DNA from: Pempheris klunzingeri
Taxonomy: Eukaryota > Chordata > Actinopteri > Acropomatiformes > Pempheridae
Direction: 5' to 3'
Assembly (NCBI RefSeq): GCF_042242105.1
Contig: NC_092025.1
Coordinates: 19,981,156 to 20,045,155, forward strand
Length of the DNA stretch: 64,000 bases
Within the stretch, counting starts at the first letter, position 1; each line of letters starts with the position of its first letter. Positions 35,087 through 45,650 of this stretch are shown one piece after another. The notes below the pieces were generated by a model. The model worked only from the letters and a program-made list of their open reading frames with translations. It searched no databases and was not told the origin of the DNA. Made by a program: the position numbers and the translations under genes.

Positions 35087-38000
35087 CCACATGAACCTCC
35101 CCTCCCACCTTGATATTGTTGGTGTCTCTGATCAGCTTGTCGATGTCCGACGCCTCTCCACTCAGCTTAGAAGGATCGTGCTGCAGGATGATGCCTTCAC
35201 CCGCGCAGCTGTACAAGCTGTGGGACAGCTTTCCTCCTGCGGCACCTGAACGTCACACACACAAAACAAACACAAAACTATAAATGGTTTCACTGAAGGC
35301 AGATAAATAATAGGGTTTTAAAAACGTTTTGGTTCAGCAGTTGATGAGACCCAACATTTCTCTAATAATATAAGTTCAAAGCACACTGGGCATCCAGCAG
35401 AAAGCTGTTACGTGTGACAAAACAGGAGTCAAAGCGTAACTATAATGGATCGGGTGTCTCAGTGATGTTAAATAATACCTAATCTCCTCCCACCTACATA
35501 GACACTCTTAATTACTCAAATAAATTCAACTGTTGTTTTTCTTAAAGGGACTGCAGTTATCACCTGTATTGATCCATTGCAGGTCATTTTGTGGAATGAG
35601 CGGATGGTCTGAACTGCACACTCAACATTTGGCCTACTGAGATATCCAGAGATGGAGGAAACAGCTGGTCCTAACTTCTACTGTAAGTCGTCCTGGCCAT
35701 CTGAACCAATGGGTTCAGTAACATGGACTCTAGAAACATGGACTGAGCAGAACGTGTCATGGCTGCACGTAAAGAAATTAGCAGCTCCTTTTGTTCGTTT
35801 AGGAGCTATCAGCAGATTGTTGGCATGGCAACAATTACGTTTATGGCTTTCAAGCCTTGTGACAGATACGCTAATCAAAATGTCATCTGCCGACAGCTGG
35901 TTAAATTAACTTTCTACGTCTTGATTTCCCCGTGAGCGGCTCAAGTGGGGGGAGGAGAGCAGTAAGTGTTTTCTCGGCTCATTCAATTATAGAGTCGATT
36001 ATAAAAGGGCGTGCAGAGATGTTTGGGGCTTTTTTGCTGACTTGCCGTTTTTTGGCGTCCCACCGCCGGTGTTTTTGCTGGGTCAGAGTGTTCAGAGCAA
36101 ACAGCAGCTGCTGCTATGAGTTCATTAGGAACTTACCAAATGACATTGGGGGGACTGGGGGTCCCCAGGCCAATGTGTACACGGTTTTCCGGTGATAGGA
36201 GCTCGATATCTGAGGAGGCCTGGGGGGAGATGAGGCAGAACAAACGCCCAGTCAGGAATAAATGACGTAGACATCTGCAGGAAAATGGGACTCAGAGGCC
36301 TCGGGGGATTATGAGAAGGATCCACAAGGCCCCCAGTAAAAAAACAAGCAAAGGTTTAACTTCTCTGAAAAGTCTTAAAACTCAAAGTCGAATTGGAATC
36401 ACAACACTCATCAGATTAAAGTGAAGGTGCATGTTCAACGTAACTTCAAATAATGAGTCTTACTTGTTTGAGAAGACATCGTAGATACCAACTTTCCCAT
36501 CATCTGTTCCAAAAGACAAGGATCCTTCTTTTTTGGGGTGCCACGCCAGCTGCAGTGAAGGAAATAGTTTCTCAATGCCCCTAATCTTATCTCGAGTGCT
36601 GCCTTGTGTCAATCTAAGACTTTGTGAAATGACTAATGGCTGTTGATAATGGGGAACGCCTCATGCAAAACAAACAATTTAAGTCTAACATGATCGTAAT
36701 AATCCTCTCCACAAACAACAGCACCGCCTGCTCTGAGCGACCAAGTGAAGCAGATGTGTCGGCTTGATATTGGCTTTCCATTTGATGTCTGATATCATTT
36801 AGCCGCTGTCATCAGCCTCAGACAAGATGGGGACTGAAGATTCTAGTGAAAAATTAAAGACGGCTTAAGATGATAAATTACAGCCTGAATCACGGCAAGT
36901 TTACAAATGTTGCTTTTGAATTTTATGCTGATGAGTGTGTGCGCGCTCTTATCAGCAGCTCAGTGGAGGGTTTTATTAGAAAGCAGAAAGACATTTAGAT
37001 GTCAGCTTTCTTTCTTTCTTTTTCTCTTAATATATTTCAGAAAGCCACCAGACCCTTACAAACCAGACTATTCTGTTCCTCTCATCACTTCTGCTTGTAT
37101 TACGGGTCATACATCACATATCAAAACAGTGAGTTATTACTGTAAATCTCTTTTCTGATTTCTGTTTTATAAACTACGAATAAAAAGATAATTACAAAAC
37201 AGTTAGGCAAAAATCAGTGGTAAAAGAAAAGTTAATATTTTTTGATGACATTGACGATCAAATCAAACCACAACATCTTACCGCTGTGACTTTGGACTTG
37301 ATGCCCTGCCAGAAGGACCTGGTGTCGTACTGGTTCTGGCTGGTCAGCGTGTTCCACACTCGGATCATGTTGTCACCGACGCCCAGTGCCAGACACCCTG
37401 CGCCTACAGGGGAGAAGGTCAGGGCATAGACGAACCCGCCCAGGGTGGGCAGAGTCCAGCAGCAGTCCAGAGAGGACAGGTCCCAGCATTTAATCTGAAA
37501 AATAAAAAGTCAAGTCAGGGCTCTTTCCAGACACACCGCTCCTCCAATAAGTCAGCTTCTGAAAGCATTCCCTGAAACAAGAGTCAAGAGTCCTTTTGGA
37601 AGCATTAATAGTGAGGTAAACTTCATATTATCTACTTATTAATGGTGCATTTTGGAGAAGTCTAGATATCGCAAGTATGTTTAGTTCTGCAAAGTTTACA
37701 ACAGAAAAAGCATCAGCAGGGTGAAGTTCACCCTTTGCCAGTTGATTTCAACTCTATGAGTTATGAAAGAGAGAAAATCCTGAAATAGACATTCTGTCTT
37801 CCAAAGAGGTAAAAAATATCCTGTTACACAAAGGTTTGGATTTGGAAAATAGCAGCTCAAGCAGAGCTGAAAGTGCCGAGCGCTGAATGTCAAGCTGAGT
37901 TTACTCAAGAGAAGGAAAAGCTACCAAAACGCTGTCCGGTAAACAAACCGCTGGTGAGTCCAAGTCAGCGTGATGGTAAATAAAAGCACCAAACACGACC

Positions 38001-41000
38001 AGTTAACTTCCATTATGTGTCAGAGCAGAGGACGGTGACCCACCTCCCTGTCCATGGAGGTGCTGATGAGCAGCTCCCTGTTGTCCTGCAGGCGGACTGA
38101 ACTCGTGTTGAAGATGATCCTGCTGTGGTTCTGACCCTCTGAAGATGTCCCAAACAGAGTCCACCTCTGCTTCCCTGTCCTGGTCAAGTCCCACATCACC
38201 AACTCACCGCTGGGGATACACACACAAGCCAAGGATGCTCAGACAGCAACTACTTCAAGCATTTTGAGGATAAAGAGTGTGTCTGTACAGTACGTGTGTT
38301 TTGGTGAGTGAGTTTCTGTTCTCCTTGGATTATAATACATGTGATAGGTAATTATTTGTGTAACATCCTCAACAAAACAACACCTAAAATAAAATTCTAA
38401 ATAATTTGCTGTCATTTTAGCTAGTATATCCTGATCCCAGTAGACTGTCCAGCTAAAATAAAGGTTAAATTAACACACAATGAAAGGGGTATAAAATCTG
38501 AACTTTGAGGTGAGGTTGCTGATTTTATTGTCCAAACTACGATATGAGTTGTTAGCCCCTAGTTGCTCAATAGGCAGAAAAAACATTAATTATTCTAATT
38601 GTATGTGTAAATCCAACACTGCTGAAATACACTTATGACTGACTACTGAGCTCTGCTTCTGTTTCATCGTCCTCTGATGTTCTGACGCGTGTGCACCTGA
38701 AGCAACTGGACACAAGTTGCGTTGGCCGCCCCTTTGGCCAGTGGACGTGGAGCCAGAGTCTCTCTTTGACCCCGGGGTCGACCGCAGAGCCTCTTTTCTT
38801 CACATACGGCAACTTCAGAGTCATCACACCTACAGGGGGCAGGAGGATTACACAAGGTTATCAAGTTCCAGTTTTTCTTTGAAGGACATCAGCAGTGTGA
38901 TTTCACTACTTGGTGAATATGAGCTTCTAGTTTCATCATTTTAAAATTATTTTATTTTAATAAGATTTCAAACCTTTCTCACGCAATTTTGAATTGAAAA
39001 CACAATCTAAATTTAGCTTATTTCAAATGTTACAAATGAAATTCAAACTTGAACCTGAAATACATTCAGAATTTCTATATTTTTAATTTTTGTTCTTATT
39101 TCTCCTTTTTTCCTAGACACACTGAATTAATACACAGTCATGTACATAGACTGAGTCAATACGATTTGAGGCTTCTTATTGACCAAGCTTGTTCATTGAA
39201 AAGACGTCTGTAGGAAACAAAATTCTGGCATTTGCAGCGTCAGTGGAATCCCCCTTAAGACACCAATGGTGGTCAATCCTGGGCTGAATCTCTTACTTTT
39301 TCCCTTCGCCGTGCTCCAGATCCTCACTGTCTGGTCTTTGCTCCCAGACGCAAGATAGCAGCCCCCCTCATCTCCTGCAGAAACTCCACTGAATGCTACA
39401 GAATGAGAAAAAATATCTATTTTCCACCACCACATTAAATTCTATAACATTTTTCCCATCAAAATGTACACACAATGAAAAGGAACCAACTTTACCTTCA
39501 CCATCCTCAGGTCTGCTGAGGGCGTCCTCGTTGGCCACCGACGACCATGCCAGCGAGTGGATCTCATCGTCGTGTCCACGGAGACGGTGCATCACCTCGC
39601 CTTTCTTACTCACATCAATCAGCACAATCATCCCATCTTTGTACCTTAGACAGAACAATGACAACAATTATAATAGCCGATATTCTACTTTGGTATTGCA
39701 GCTAAGCGATTCTAGGATTTATTCTTATTTTAAGTGCAGCAAATTACAATAAAAGTAGAGATATGAAAATCAGCACAGATACAAGCACTAGCTTGGCTTC
39801 ACGTTGTTTTAACTGATGATTCTGGAGCAAAAAAAAACCAAACAAATATAAATACACAATTCCAGGCGGCTTATGCCAAATTTAAAAACTTGTAAAATCC
39901 AAATCTAGTATTGATAAAATATAAAATTGATCTGTGGTCTTCTTACCCCACAGCCACGGAGCTCCAGGTGTGCGGGGAACAGGAGAGGCAGAAGATGGTC
40001 CTGGGTTCGGGGAAGAAGCTGGCGGTGTCTCCCGTGTGGTGCCAGTGACAGACCACAATGCCCTTCTCATCCCCCGACACCACCAGGTTTTTATCCACTG
40101 GAGACCAGTGCAGCGCTGCAATGGAGTTCTGTGTGTGTGTGTGCGTGGATGGGAAAAACAACAGTACGGTCAGAATGCTGTTTCCACTGCTTTTCTGCCT
40201 TCACAAGAAGTCAGTTGAAGGAAATATGCTTTTTTCAATTTTTGGCACAGAAATGATAACAAAGCGCTTTTAAATTTCATATCAAACCTCAATAAGATTA
40301 CCCCTTGAAGGTATAATCTGAAGCAAATAATGGAAAACAAATAAGCAATCTCTTCCCTAACCTTGACAACTGTTTTAGAAATGCCCTGGAGAGTCACTGA
40401 ATTGCTGCAGAGGAGTGTGCCGTTTGTCCCCCCCGCAGAGTGAAAACTGTCCTCCAAATCCTGTCGAGCTCAAACTTTCCTTCTCCAGACCAGGTCAGCA
40501 GCCAACTATCGCCATGGCAGCACAGAAATGTGAAACCTAAATGTGTGACCGTGTAGCTGCCTGGCTCATCTATCTGAACCCTCACTTCTAAAAAGTGCTT
40601 CAGAGTTAAAAAGCCTCCTGGTCACCTCTGCTGCTGGTGCAGAGCCGCCTGCAGCCTGCAGGGGGAGCCAGCATGTTGCGAGCACGCACCGTTTCTGCTG
40701 CAATGACACAAAGGAGCAGGAACGTAGACACTCACCTGATGAGCTGCATGCTCCTTAATTAAAACCTTGTTGTCTGAGTCCCAGTAGCGAACACTCCCAT
40801 CAGTGGAGGAGCTGACGCAGATGTGACTCTGTCCTGCATGCTGACAGAATGAAAAGCCTGACACCAAATCTTTATGGCCGACAAGCTCCCCTTAAAACAA
40901 CACAGAGATGGTTAGACTTCAGCATCTTATCACAAAGCAAAGAAAGAAACAGGCCACAAAATACTAAAGCAGAGAAACAAGTTGCTGATGTCTCTGCTTG

Positions 41001-42320
41001 ACAGAATTATAGGAAATTTGGGATGATTAGTCAAATGATGGAAAATTAACCAGCAACAATTTGACCACTCGATTAATTGTTACAGTTGCTTTTCAGGCAA
41101 AAATACCAAACATTCTCTGGCTGCAGCTTGTTTCATGTGAAGAATTTATGTTTTTCTTCATCATATGATAACAGATCACAAAATTCACATTTCTCAGATC
41201 AGGAAAAAAAAACAAATTCCTCTGCTCCTCTGTCAGCCATGATTAGCCATCACTGTGTTTTTTTGTTCGTCTTTGCTTTTTGCAACATGAGCATCCCGCA
41301 TTGAGTCATTGGGAATGAATGCACCCCATTCATGAGTGCACAACTAATAATAATTCAATTAATAATCTGCGCTTCAGAGTAAAAACACAGCACATATCCA
41401 TCTTGTCTGTATCTACATCGAGACTTAAGGTTGATAATGTTTCTCAGTCTGACAAAATAACCCTGATGGTGTCATGGTGATGTCATCAGGGCTCGACTCC
41501 GGGTGTGAGGATGCTACTGAGTTGTATTATGGGTAATGTAGGATCCACAGTTTCTGAAGGCTCATTTGGATTTCTACTGCACTGATTTAAATCATTCTCT
41601 TTTACACTCACAAGTCTCCAATCTTGTGCCAAGTGCCAAAATTACTGCAGTACTCCTTTAAATCGCTTCACCATTTAGTCTGAATATTGATTTAAAACAT
41701 AGATAATGCACATCACAATTTCTCAGCGGCCAAGGGGACATTTGTTTTGTCAACCTGAACCTAGAGACATTTAGTTCAAAACTGAGAAGGAGCTAGCAAA
41801 TGTTTTGATTGACAGATAAATCAATTAAAACAGGTTATATCAGTAGGATAATACATTCATCTTTAATCTCGTGAGGGTTACTCTGTTCCATTATCAGTTC
41901 AAAAAGGTTGTAACATGAGTAGATCTTTCATCTAAGATATATTTGGCTTTTCTGTATTTGACTAACAGATGAATCAGCTAATAATAAGACATTTCATGCT
42001 CTCAATCCAGCCAGGTGACCTTTTATCTGATGTCATCAGCACACCTGGGAGGATCTCATCACCTTGATTTGGACGAAAGCACGAGTTTTAGCCCGGATGA
42101 GGCTCGTGGACGGGCACCAGAGTGACCCCCGTGTGTGTGTGTGATTGTCCAGTGGTGATACCAGACTCAGAAACTCACCTACAACCCTGCAGCTGGATGC
42201 AGACACGTCAATCAAATAGATGATGTTTTTGGCTCCGACGCCCAATAAACCGCTGCTGTTTACGTCACTGCAGCGCGAGCAGTACCAGTTAGGAGAGGCG
42301 GTGAGCGACCTCTCGTGCAT
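25760..42320 (-). CDS. gemin5: Gemin5, SMN-complex snRNA-binding protein
   Basis: There are 28 coding exons: 42320-42179, 40890-40736, 40128-39947, 39644-39496, 39374-39297, 38829-38697, 38209-38044, 37494-37282, 36549-36464, 36219-36137, 35245-35109, 34632-34559, 33754-33573, 32818-32679, 32430-32259, 32133-31918, 31836-31780, 31685-31560, 31233-31138, 30917-30780, 30153-30006, 29840-29721, 29572-29362, 29180-28914, 28705-28543, 27802-27316, 26833-26746, 25924-25760. Phases join and give 1457 aa (human about 1508). Role: recognises the Sm site and m7G cap of pre-snRNAs for snRNP assembly, and also binds ribosomes and IRES RNA. Visible: the [11 protein letters not shown]-terminus with the cap/RNA-contact W12-Y13 pair, WD repeats to about residue 697, a charged Lys/acidic linker, the TPR-like dimerisation region and a C-terminal RNA-binding part. 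It shares a divergent promoter with mrpl22. Confidence 0.97.
26703..26735 (-). repeat. CA-rich tract just downstream of a gemin5 splice donor
   Basis: On the gemin5 strand, an imperfect (CA)n with ACAAC interruptions begins about 11 bases after the donor of coding exon 27 (exon ends at 26746). CA-rich intronic tracts are known binding sites for hnRNP L. Confidence 0.8.
26940..27082 (+). repeat. MITE-like teleost repeat (AGTACTTGAGTAA family) in the gemin5 intron
   Basis: Contains GAGTAAGAAGTACAACATTT, GGAGTATAAAGTAGCAG, ACTTGAGTAAACGTACTTAA and TACTTTCCACCA in the expected order. It belongs to the same abundant fish family as the copy near 18.8-19.4 kb. It lies between the last three gemin5 exons and does not touch a splice site. 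Confidence 0.7.
28543..30917 (-). other. gemin5: gemin5: TPR-like dimerisation and helical region
   Basis: Exons 20-25 encode roughly residues 863-1211. Helical motifs recognisable from the family include [57 protein letters not shown] and DWVGAQEVL. In mammalian Gemin5 this tetratricopeptide-like part drives dimerisation. The first portion is well conserved by eye. The part encoded by exon 24 (29180-28914) is much more diverged from human. Confidence 0.8.
29850..29874. repeat. (CA)12 microsatellite next to a gemin5 acceptor
   Basis: On the gemin5 strand this is a GT run ending 8 bases before the AG of coding exon 22 (exon starts at 29840). Confidence 0.95.
31138..32133 (-). other. gemin5: gemin5: charged low-complexity linker
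   Basis: Exons 16-19 encode roughly residues 698-862. They comprise a lysine-rich stretch ([16 protein letters not shown]), an acidic run ([11 protein letters not shown]), a short diverged segment, then the conserved [18 protein letters not shown] and [16 protein letters not shown] blocks. The first half has little similarity to human, as expected for a disordered linker between the WD and TPR-like parts. Confidence 0.8.
31242..31259. repeat. (CA)9 microsatellite next to a gemin5 acceptor
   Basis: On the gemin5 strand this is a GT run ending 6 bases before the TTCCAG-type acceptor of coding exon 19 (exon starts at 31233). Confidence 0.95.
32259..42320 (-). other. gemin5: gemin5: WD40 double-propeller region
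   Basis: Exons 1-15 encode residues 1 to about 697. WD-type strands are visible repeatedly, for example [38 protein letters not shown] and GKDFTVQEW, each often preceded by a GH dipeptide ([24 protein letters not shown]). Family knowledge: two fused seven-bladed propellers bind the Sm-site RNA and cap. The aromatic block RLWLHVHWP around the cap pocket is retained. Confidence 0.9.
35043..35087. repeat. (CAT)15 trinucleotide microsatellite in a gemin5 intron
   Basis: Fifteen perfect CAT units; on the gemin5 strand (ATG)15. It begins about 22 bases downstream of the donor of coding exon 11 (exon ends at 35109). Confidence 0.97.
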
Positions 42321-42729
42321 GACGCCTCTGGCACTTTAAAGTTAACTAATGTATATAATAAAGTCTGATAAAGAAACACCAAACTTCTCACATGTTACCT
42401 GCACCGTCGCAGCGACTACACTGACAGCCGTACGGCCAGCGTGGTGTCGTAAATCCAACCGGTGCCGAGTACGGAATCCCAATTGGGTCAAACCATGACG
42501 AGTTTGGTGTCACAGTCGACAATCGCAGCGTTTCAACGTTTCAACGTTTGTTAAATTACTGTTAAGTAATCTTATCATAAAACCAAAATTAATGTGACAA
42601 AAAACATTAAAATATTAATGTAACATGCGCACTGAAGATGACGAGCAGCAAACACCAAACGCATTTGTCTGTTACCGCTGTAAACATTACTACCGTAAAG
42701 CGACCACTGTGACGTCGTAAAAATTCAAC
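42321..42729. promoter_or_regulatory. Compact divergent promoter of gemin5 and mrpl22
   Basis: Only about 409 bases separate the two start codons. A full CRE-type TGACGTCG lies at 42710-42717. A YY1-type AACATGGCGGC covers the mrpl22 start codon. No TATA box was seen. The layout fits a shared housekeeping promoter. Confidence 0.75.
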
Positions 42730-45590
42730 ATGGCGGCTGCAATGACAGGACGTGGTAAGAGAAAAGCAGCCAAATTATCCACAAATTATAAGACACTAAT
42801 CGTGTCTACTGTAACTGTCTTAACAGATTTATATTTATCTTCAGGTGTGGCTTTTATTAGGAATATACCTGGGCTGTTACACTCAAGGTAAGTACGTCGA
42901 TATCAGTAAAGCATTACAGCTAACGTCACCGCTGCTGTCTCCTGTAGAAGGACAAATGTCTGCACTAGTTCAGCTAATCGGTCACAACACTGTGCAAACC
43001 ACTAAACGTAACACCACCGTGGCAACATGCAGAACTGCAGTGTGACTTCACTGTAAAATGACGGTGTAATGGTTGGTTATTCATGTAATGCTAACTTCTC
43101 AGAGATGCATTTATCAGTCATGTACACAGACTTCTGTAATATCAGAAATATTGAAACACAGACACAGCTGGGCCATTAGGTTGTTGTCATGGTAACTTGT
43201 TATCATGGTAACGCATGAACATCAATGTCTCCCCTCTTTCCTAAATGTCTGTCCAGGTTACAGGTCCTGGGTGGTGGTCCTCAGCAGCTCTCATGTCTCC
43301 ACACCAGCACTTCACTAGAATCAAAGAACTGGGAGAAGAAAAACCTGAAAGTTTATCCACCTCAGCTGCCAGATGATCCCCGCAGACCCGCAGTGAGTCC
43401 TTCTGCCTGTTTTCCCCACCAAGCGATGAATTTCCATATCCCTACAACAGTGCAGATGTTTGATCTTGTCTCTTCATACAGCCTGAACACATTTCTTCTC
43501 TTTAGGTGGTCCACCACAGTAGGAGGCAGATTAAGTACAGCAAAGACAAGATGTGGTACCTGGCTAAAATGGTGAGACACTGCAAGGATTCTCCTCATCA
43601 GTATCATATCCTCAATCCTCAAGCAGCCGAATCTCATCTAGCAGTAAATAATTCTGTCTATTTGAAACTGATGCTCTTTTTTGTGTGGTGATGGATCTAT
43701 CAGGGGTGTTACTCTGCTTTCTGCTGTTTTCTTGGTGCACTCAGTCGGCTCATGTGAAGTTCAAATCACTTTGCGTGAGGTAGAATGCACCACTGTTAGT
43801 TTTGGTGTGCTGGCTTGGTGATTCTCAGACAAAACCTGCCCAAAAAATACCCTGCATTGACCTGAAAAGGTGTTGATTTTCCGTGTTAAGTTGGAAAGTC
43901 AGGCTATGGGCCAATGATTAGGGTTTGTTTTTGAAGATCTGGATTCAGCAAGTCATTTAATTTTTCTAATTATTGAAATAACAAGAATGCACTCTTCCCT
44001 AATGGCTGCACAGACCTTTGAGTGCTTATTAGTTTTAATCATTTGTATCTGTTGCGTTCAGTTTTTTTCCTGTTGTTCAGTTCACAGACCCTCTGTGGTC
44101 AGGGTCGACTTCAGTATAGAGCTGCATTTAAAAAGCAGCCTCCCCAGGCAATGCAACACTGCCACTGCCACTGCAACAGCTGTGGAAGACACGTTAACCT
44201 TATTGTTTCATCACACTGTTTGTTCTCCCTTCACAGATCCAAGGGATGAGCATTGACGAGGCCGTTGCACAGCTGGAGTTCAACGACAAGAAAGGGGCGA
44301 AGATCATGAAAGAGGTTCAAAGCTGCATGTTGACCCTTCTTAACTGTTGTTACAGTCAAATGTCATTATGATTGAAGTGTTTCCATTTTATTCAGTGACT
44401 TGTTTATTAATGCATTATTTTTACCCCACCAATAACCACCTATGCACTAGAAGTGTGTGTATGGATGTTACAGCTCTTTGTTTGCTTGTTCAGGTCCTTC
44501 TGGAAGCTCAGGAGATGGCAGTCAAAAATCACAATGTAGAGTACAAATCCAACCTGTATGTAGGTAAGTGTCTGCAGCACTGACGGGTTTCACTCTAGAG
44601 ACAACTGCACATAATTAACACAACGGAACCTCCTGCAGCTGCACGGCTAAATATCAAAAATAACAAGTTGTTTCTGCTCTATAAATGTTGGTTTTGTGGT
44701 TTTTGATCAGCATTGTAGCTGAGGTGAGTTGTTGTTAACGGCCTCTGATCAATGTATTGTTCAATGAAGTCACATGTTGTGACATATTGGAATAATGGAA
44801 GCAGTTTTTTTTTATTGAGTTGTCTTTGCGACATCCTGTTACCTAACAGGAGAAAATAGACAGAAAGACAAGACTGTTGGAGGTAGTAACTGTCTGATAT
44901 TTTAAATGAGTGTGCTTTAATGTCAAAGCTGTATAATTTAAGGATGCAGTATTTATATAAATGTGTAGGCTTGAATGGTTTTCAGTTCAGACAAGCAAAT
45001 GAAAAACTTTTCCTTCCCAACCCTACTCAAAAATCTCCCATTAGTCAACACATGCTGTCAGCAATTGTTCTTTAAGCAAGACCATAAATTTCAGTTTGGG
45101 GGAAAATGACCTTCAATGGGAGGAGAAGCAGGTAATGATTTTTTTTTCTGTTTAAAAGCAGTAGATTTATTTTAAGTTCAGATGCTGTTTAGAGTGAGTA
45201 ATCTGTGTGAGGTATTAGAGATAAGCCTTAACTCAGCACAGTCTTTGTTATTTTGACCAGTTTCCGTTCAAAGGCACCTCTACAAATTAAATGAGCTATT
45301 CTGTACCTTATCTCTCCCTCTCTCTCTCTGTTTATCATCCCCCTCTTTAATCACACCCTGTCCTCTCCCTCTCTCCTCCAGCTGAGTCCTACTCCGGCAA
45401 AGGGAAGTACCTGAAGAGGATCCGTTACCACGGCCGCGGGATGTTTGGCATCATGGACAAAGTTTATTGTAACTACTTTGTCAAGCTGGTGGAGGGCTCG
45501 CCACCCAAAGCGGAAGAGGAGACGAGCTTTGACAAGGCCAAGGAGTACGTCCAGAACCTGAAGAACAGAACCATCATTCACAGTCTGTAG
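42730..45590 (+). CDS. mrpl22: Mitochondrial large-subunit ribosomal protein uL22m (MRPL22)
   Basis: Seven coding exons: 42730-42754, 42845-42887, 43257-43392, 43506-43571, 44237-44314, 44494-44563, 45382-45590. Phases join and give 208 aa (human about 206). Role: structural protein of the mitoribosome large subunit; family members line the exit tunnel. The N-terminal 40 or so residues are basic and Ser/Thr-rich, fitting a mitochondrial targeting peptide. The uL22 domain is recognised by [54 protein letters not shown] and [22 protein letters not shown]. The donor after exon 5 (GAG then GTTCAA) is weak. The first exon adds only eight codons plus one base. Divergent partner: gemin5. An AATAAA follows about 55 bases after the stop. 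Confidence 0.96.
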
Positions 45591-45644
45591 ACCGTCTGCT
45601 AATATTTCACATGTACCTTCTACTGTATGTATGTGACATTTGTA

Positions 45645-45650
45645 AATAAA
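45645..45650 (+). other. mrpl22: Polyadenylation signal of mrpl22
   Basis: AATAAA about 55 bases after the TAG stop codon. Confidence 0.75.
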
